Of a DNA stretch of 41,107 nt, positions 39,789 to 41,107 are shown in pieces; position 1 is the stretch's first letter; each line of letters starts with the position of its first letter. Source of the stretch: an uncultured Alphaproteobacteria bacterium. GTDB lineage: Bacteria > Pseudomonadota > Alphaproteobacteria > Rhodobacterales > Rhodobacteraceae. Location: contig CACFXF010000015.1 in NCBI GenBank assembly GCA_902570265.1, forward strand, positions 1-41,107, written 5' to 3'. The notes beneath the pieces are model-generated. The model searched no databases, was not told the origin of the DNA, and saw nothing but the letters and a program-made list of their open reading frames with translations. The translations under genes and the position numbers were made by a program.

Positions 39789-40529
39789 ATGAAACGAATT
39801 GATTTTCATAAACTTTTTAAACAGATTGGTCCTGTTGTTCTTCCTGTTATTCACGTTAAAAATATTGTTCAAGTTATTAATAATATTGATAAAATTGTTG
39901 GAGAAGGTGCGCCAGGATGTTTTTTAATAAATCATGATTTTGGAATTGATGATTTTTTACCTATTATTAAAAAAGTACGCATTAAATTTCCTTATTTATG
40001 GTTATCAGTTAATTTTTTAGCTGAAACAGGAAAAGTTGCATTTCCTATATTATCTGACCTTAGTTCTCAAGGGTGTTTTATTGATGGATATTGGGGTGAT
40101 GATGCTTGTATAGACGAAAATGGGGTTAATATTGAAGCCAAAATAATTTCTAAAATTAGAAATGATACTGGTTGGAAAGGCTTATATTTTGGGGGTACTG
40201 CCTTTAAAAAACAAAGAATTATTCCACAGGAAAAATATGGAGATGCTGCAAAATATGCTACTCAATTTATGGATGTGGTAACAACCTCAGGAGTTGCTAC
40301 TGGAATTAAGGCTGATATCTCAAAAATTAAAACTTTTAGATCATGCATTGGTGATAGTGTACTTGCTATTGCATCTGGTATTACAGTTGATAATGCAAAA
40401 ATGTATTCTATTGCTGACTGTTTTATGGTAGCTACAGGTATTAATTATGAAAACGATTTTTATGAAATAGATCATAAAAAATTGTCAAAGTTATTACTTG
40501 TTTGTCGTCAAATAGGTATAGGTGAATAA
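39789..40529 (+). CDS. BtpA/SgcQ-family TIM-barrel protein
   Basis: 246 residues. GPVVLPVIHVKNIVQVINNI opens the barrel, GAPGCFLINHDFG follows, FGGTAFKKQRIIP sits in the middle, and DVVTTSGVATGIKAD, DSVLAIASGITVDN and DCFMVATGINYEND close it, the BtpA consensus. Cyanobacterial BtpA affects photosystem I assembly; SgcQ in enteric bacteria is in a sugar-phosphate operon. Here its partner is a phosphoribosyltransferase gene 2 bases downstream, which points to a ribose-phosphate or nucleobase-linked substrate bound at the barrel's phosphate site. The catalytic role is unknown. Confidence 0.82.
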   Translation: MKRIDFHKLFKQIGPVVLPVIHVKNIVQVINNIDKIVGEGAPGCFLINHDFGIDDFLPIIKKVRIKFPYLWLSVNFLAETGKVAFPILSDLSSQGCFIDGYWGDDACIDENGVNIEAKIISKIRNDTGWKGLYFGGTAFKKQRIIPQEKYGDAAKYATQFMDVVTTSGVATGIKADISKIKTFRSCIGDSVLAIASGITVDNAKMYSIADCFMVATGINYENDFYEIDHKKLSKLLLVCRQIGIGE

Positions 40530-40531
40530 TC

Positions 40532-41107
40532 ATGACAAAAAAAAATATAAAAGGAATGAGAGATAATCGTTGGTATTTAAATATTATGTCTCCTAATACA
40601 AAAGGTGAAAAATTTGCATGGCTTGATCCTACATCAATTTATATCAATACTAATGCTTTCATAGATCTTCTTGATGATTTGTTGGATGATCTTGAAGAAA
40701 TTGATTGTGATGTAGTTGCAGGAATTGATGCTATGGGTTTTGTATTAGGTTCAGCTCTAGCTGCAAGATTAAGAAAAGGATTTTTGCCTATTAGAAAAGC
40801 AGGTAAACTTTGTGTAGACACTAAAAAAGTAGATTTTGTCAATTATTCAAAAAGAAATCAATTTATGGAAATTAGATTTCCTGCATTTGAGGCAGGTGCA
40901 AAAGTTATTATTGTTGATCAATGGGTGGAAACTGGTGGAACAATGGGGGCTGCTATTAGATTAATCGAACAACAGGGTGGTTTAGTTAAGGGAGTAATAG
41001 CCTTGGCTATCGAAGAAAATGATAATACAAAGAAACTTAGAAACGATTATAAATGTTTTTCAGCTGTAGTCCCTGGTTCTGAATGGCAAAAACAGTGTAA
41101 CGAACAG
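40532..41107 (+). CDS. Adenine-phosphoribosyltransferase-like PRTase, 3' end outside window
   Basis: Open from ATG 40532 to the window end (192 codons, no stop). The PRPP-binding motif VIIVDQWVETGGTM lies at residues 125-138, with the acidic pair changed from the usual D-D to D-Q. AGIDAMGFVLGSALAARLRKGFLPIRKAGKL is the type I PRTase fold of APRT-like enzymes, in which the hood region is unusual. It should join a base to PRPP. The preceding N-terminal 60 residues (MRDNRWYLNIMSPNTKGEKF) are longer than in E. coli Apt. It is coupled to BtpA with a 2-base gap. Confidence 0.88.
   Translation, partial: MTKKNIKGMRDNRWYLNIMSPNTKGEKFAWLDPTSIYINTNAFIDLLDDLLDDLEEIDCDVVAGIDAMGFVLGSALAARLRKGFLPIRKAGKLCVDTKKVDFVNYSKRNQFMEIRFPAFEAGAKVIIVDQWVETGGTMGAAIRLIEQQGGLVKGVIALAIEENDNTKKLRNDYKCFSAVVPGSEWQKQCNEQ

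Noticed and set aside
1-41107. tRNA, rRNA, CRISPR array, transposase or integrase
   Set aside because: Looked for T-loop motifs, regularly spaced repeats and transposase motifs on reading through; none seen.

Overview
The window is a 41 kb stretch of a very AT-rich bacterial chromosome with tightly packed genes and many tiny ORFs. The gene content suggests a free-living, probably marine, streamlined alphaproteobacterium: a Sat-CysC fusion with CysQ, GFA, GST, YajQ, DUF924, a Tat-exported PotD-like binding protein with PotABC-like partners, and four separate EamA/DMT exporters. That placement is an inference from composition and content; there is no rRNA or marker gene. I saw no transposase, integrase, tRNA, rRNA or CRISPR array.

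Layout. 1-2460: the 3' end of a SAM methyltransferase, a 400 bp non-coding stretch with promoter-like boxes and a foldable element, then an SDR plus a small ABM-like protein. An exact 19-bp inverted repeat flanks that pair. 2588-7270: small membrane and secreted proteins, a HupE/UreJ_2 gene head-to-head with a DUF4198 gene (probable metal-uptake pair, 5' ends overlapping), and a decayed stretch holding an SDR-like fragment, a second ABM-like paralogue and a broken lipoprotein. 7278-16700: EamA exporter, class III adenylate cyclase, DoxX-like protein, second EamA exporter, SurE, cold-shock protein, a stand-alone catalytic MetE domain, and an FAH-type hydratase preceded by a GC-rich two-hairpin element. 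16881-22910: aminotransferase, GFA protein, two GNATs, a histone-deacetylase-fold enzyme, and a dense cluster of tiny proteins. Three of these carry Cys pairs, and one tiny gene sits under a near-consensus sigma-54 promoter. 22930-27808: Tas-like aldo/keto reductase, Sel1 repeat protein, cytochrome b561, periplasmic rhodanese, class V aminotransferase, third EamA exporter.

27948-33740 reads as one long forward operon: GST, YajQ, Sat-CysC, CysQ, a VOC protein, DUF924, EamA. Sat-CysC makes APS and then PAPS, and CysQ removes the by-product PAP.

33762-41107 looks like a nucleobase or nitrogen-compound utilisation locus. The leftward operon has a Tat-exported binding protein, two permeases, an ATPase, a polysaccharide-deacetylase-fold (PuuE-like) amidohydrolase, a yeast FCY1-type cytosine deaminase and a DUF1989 (urea-carboxylase-associated) protein. 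A hairpin after the binding-protein gene probably sets its expression apart from the permeases. The divergent operon has a BtpA/SgcQ-type TIM barrel and a phosphoribosyltransferase cut by the window end. Together they suggest import of a nitrogenous ring compound, deamination and ring or amide hydrolysis on one arm, and phosphoribosyl salvage on the other. I regard this locus as the best candidate for an undescribed pathway.
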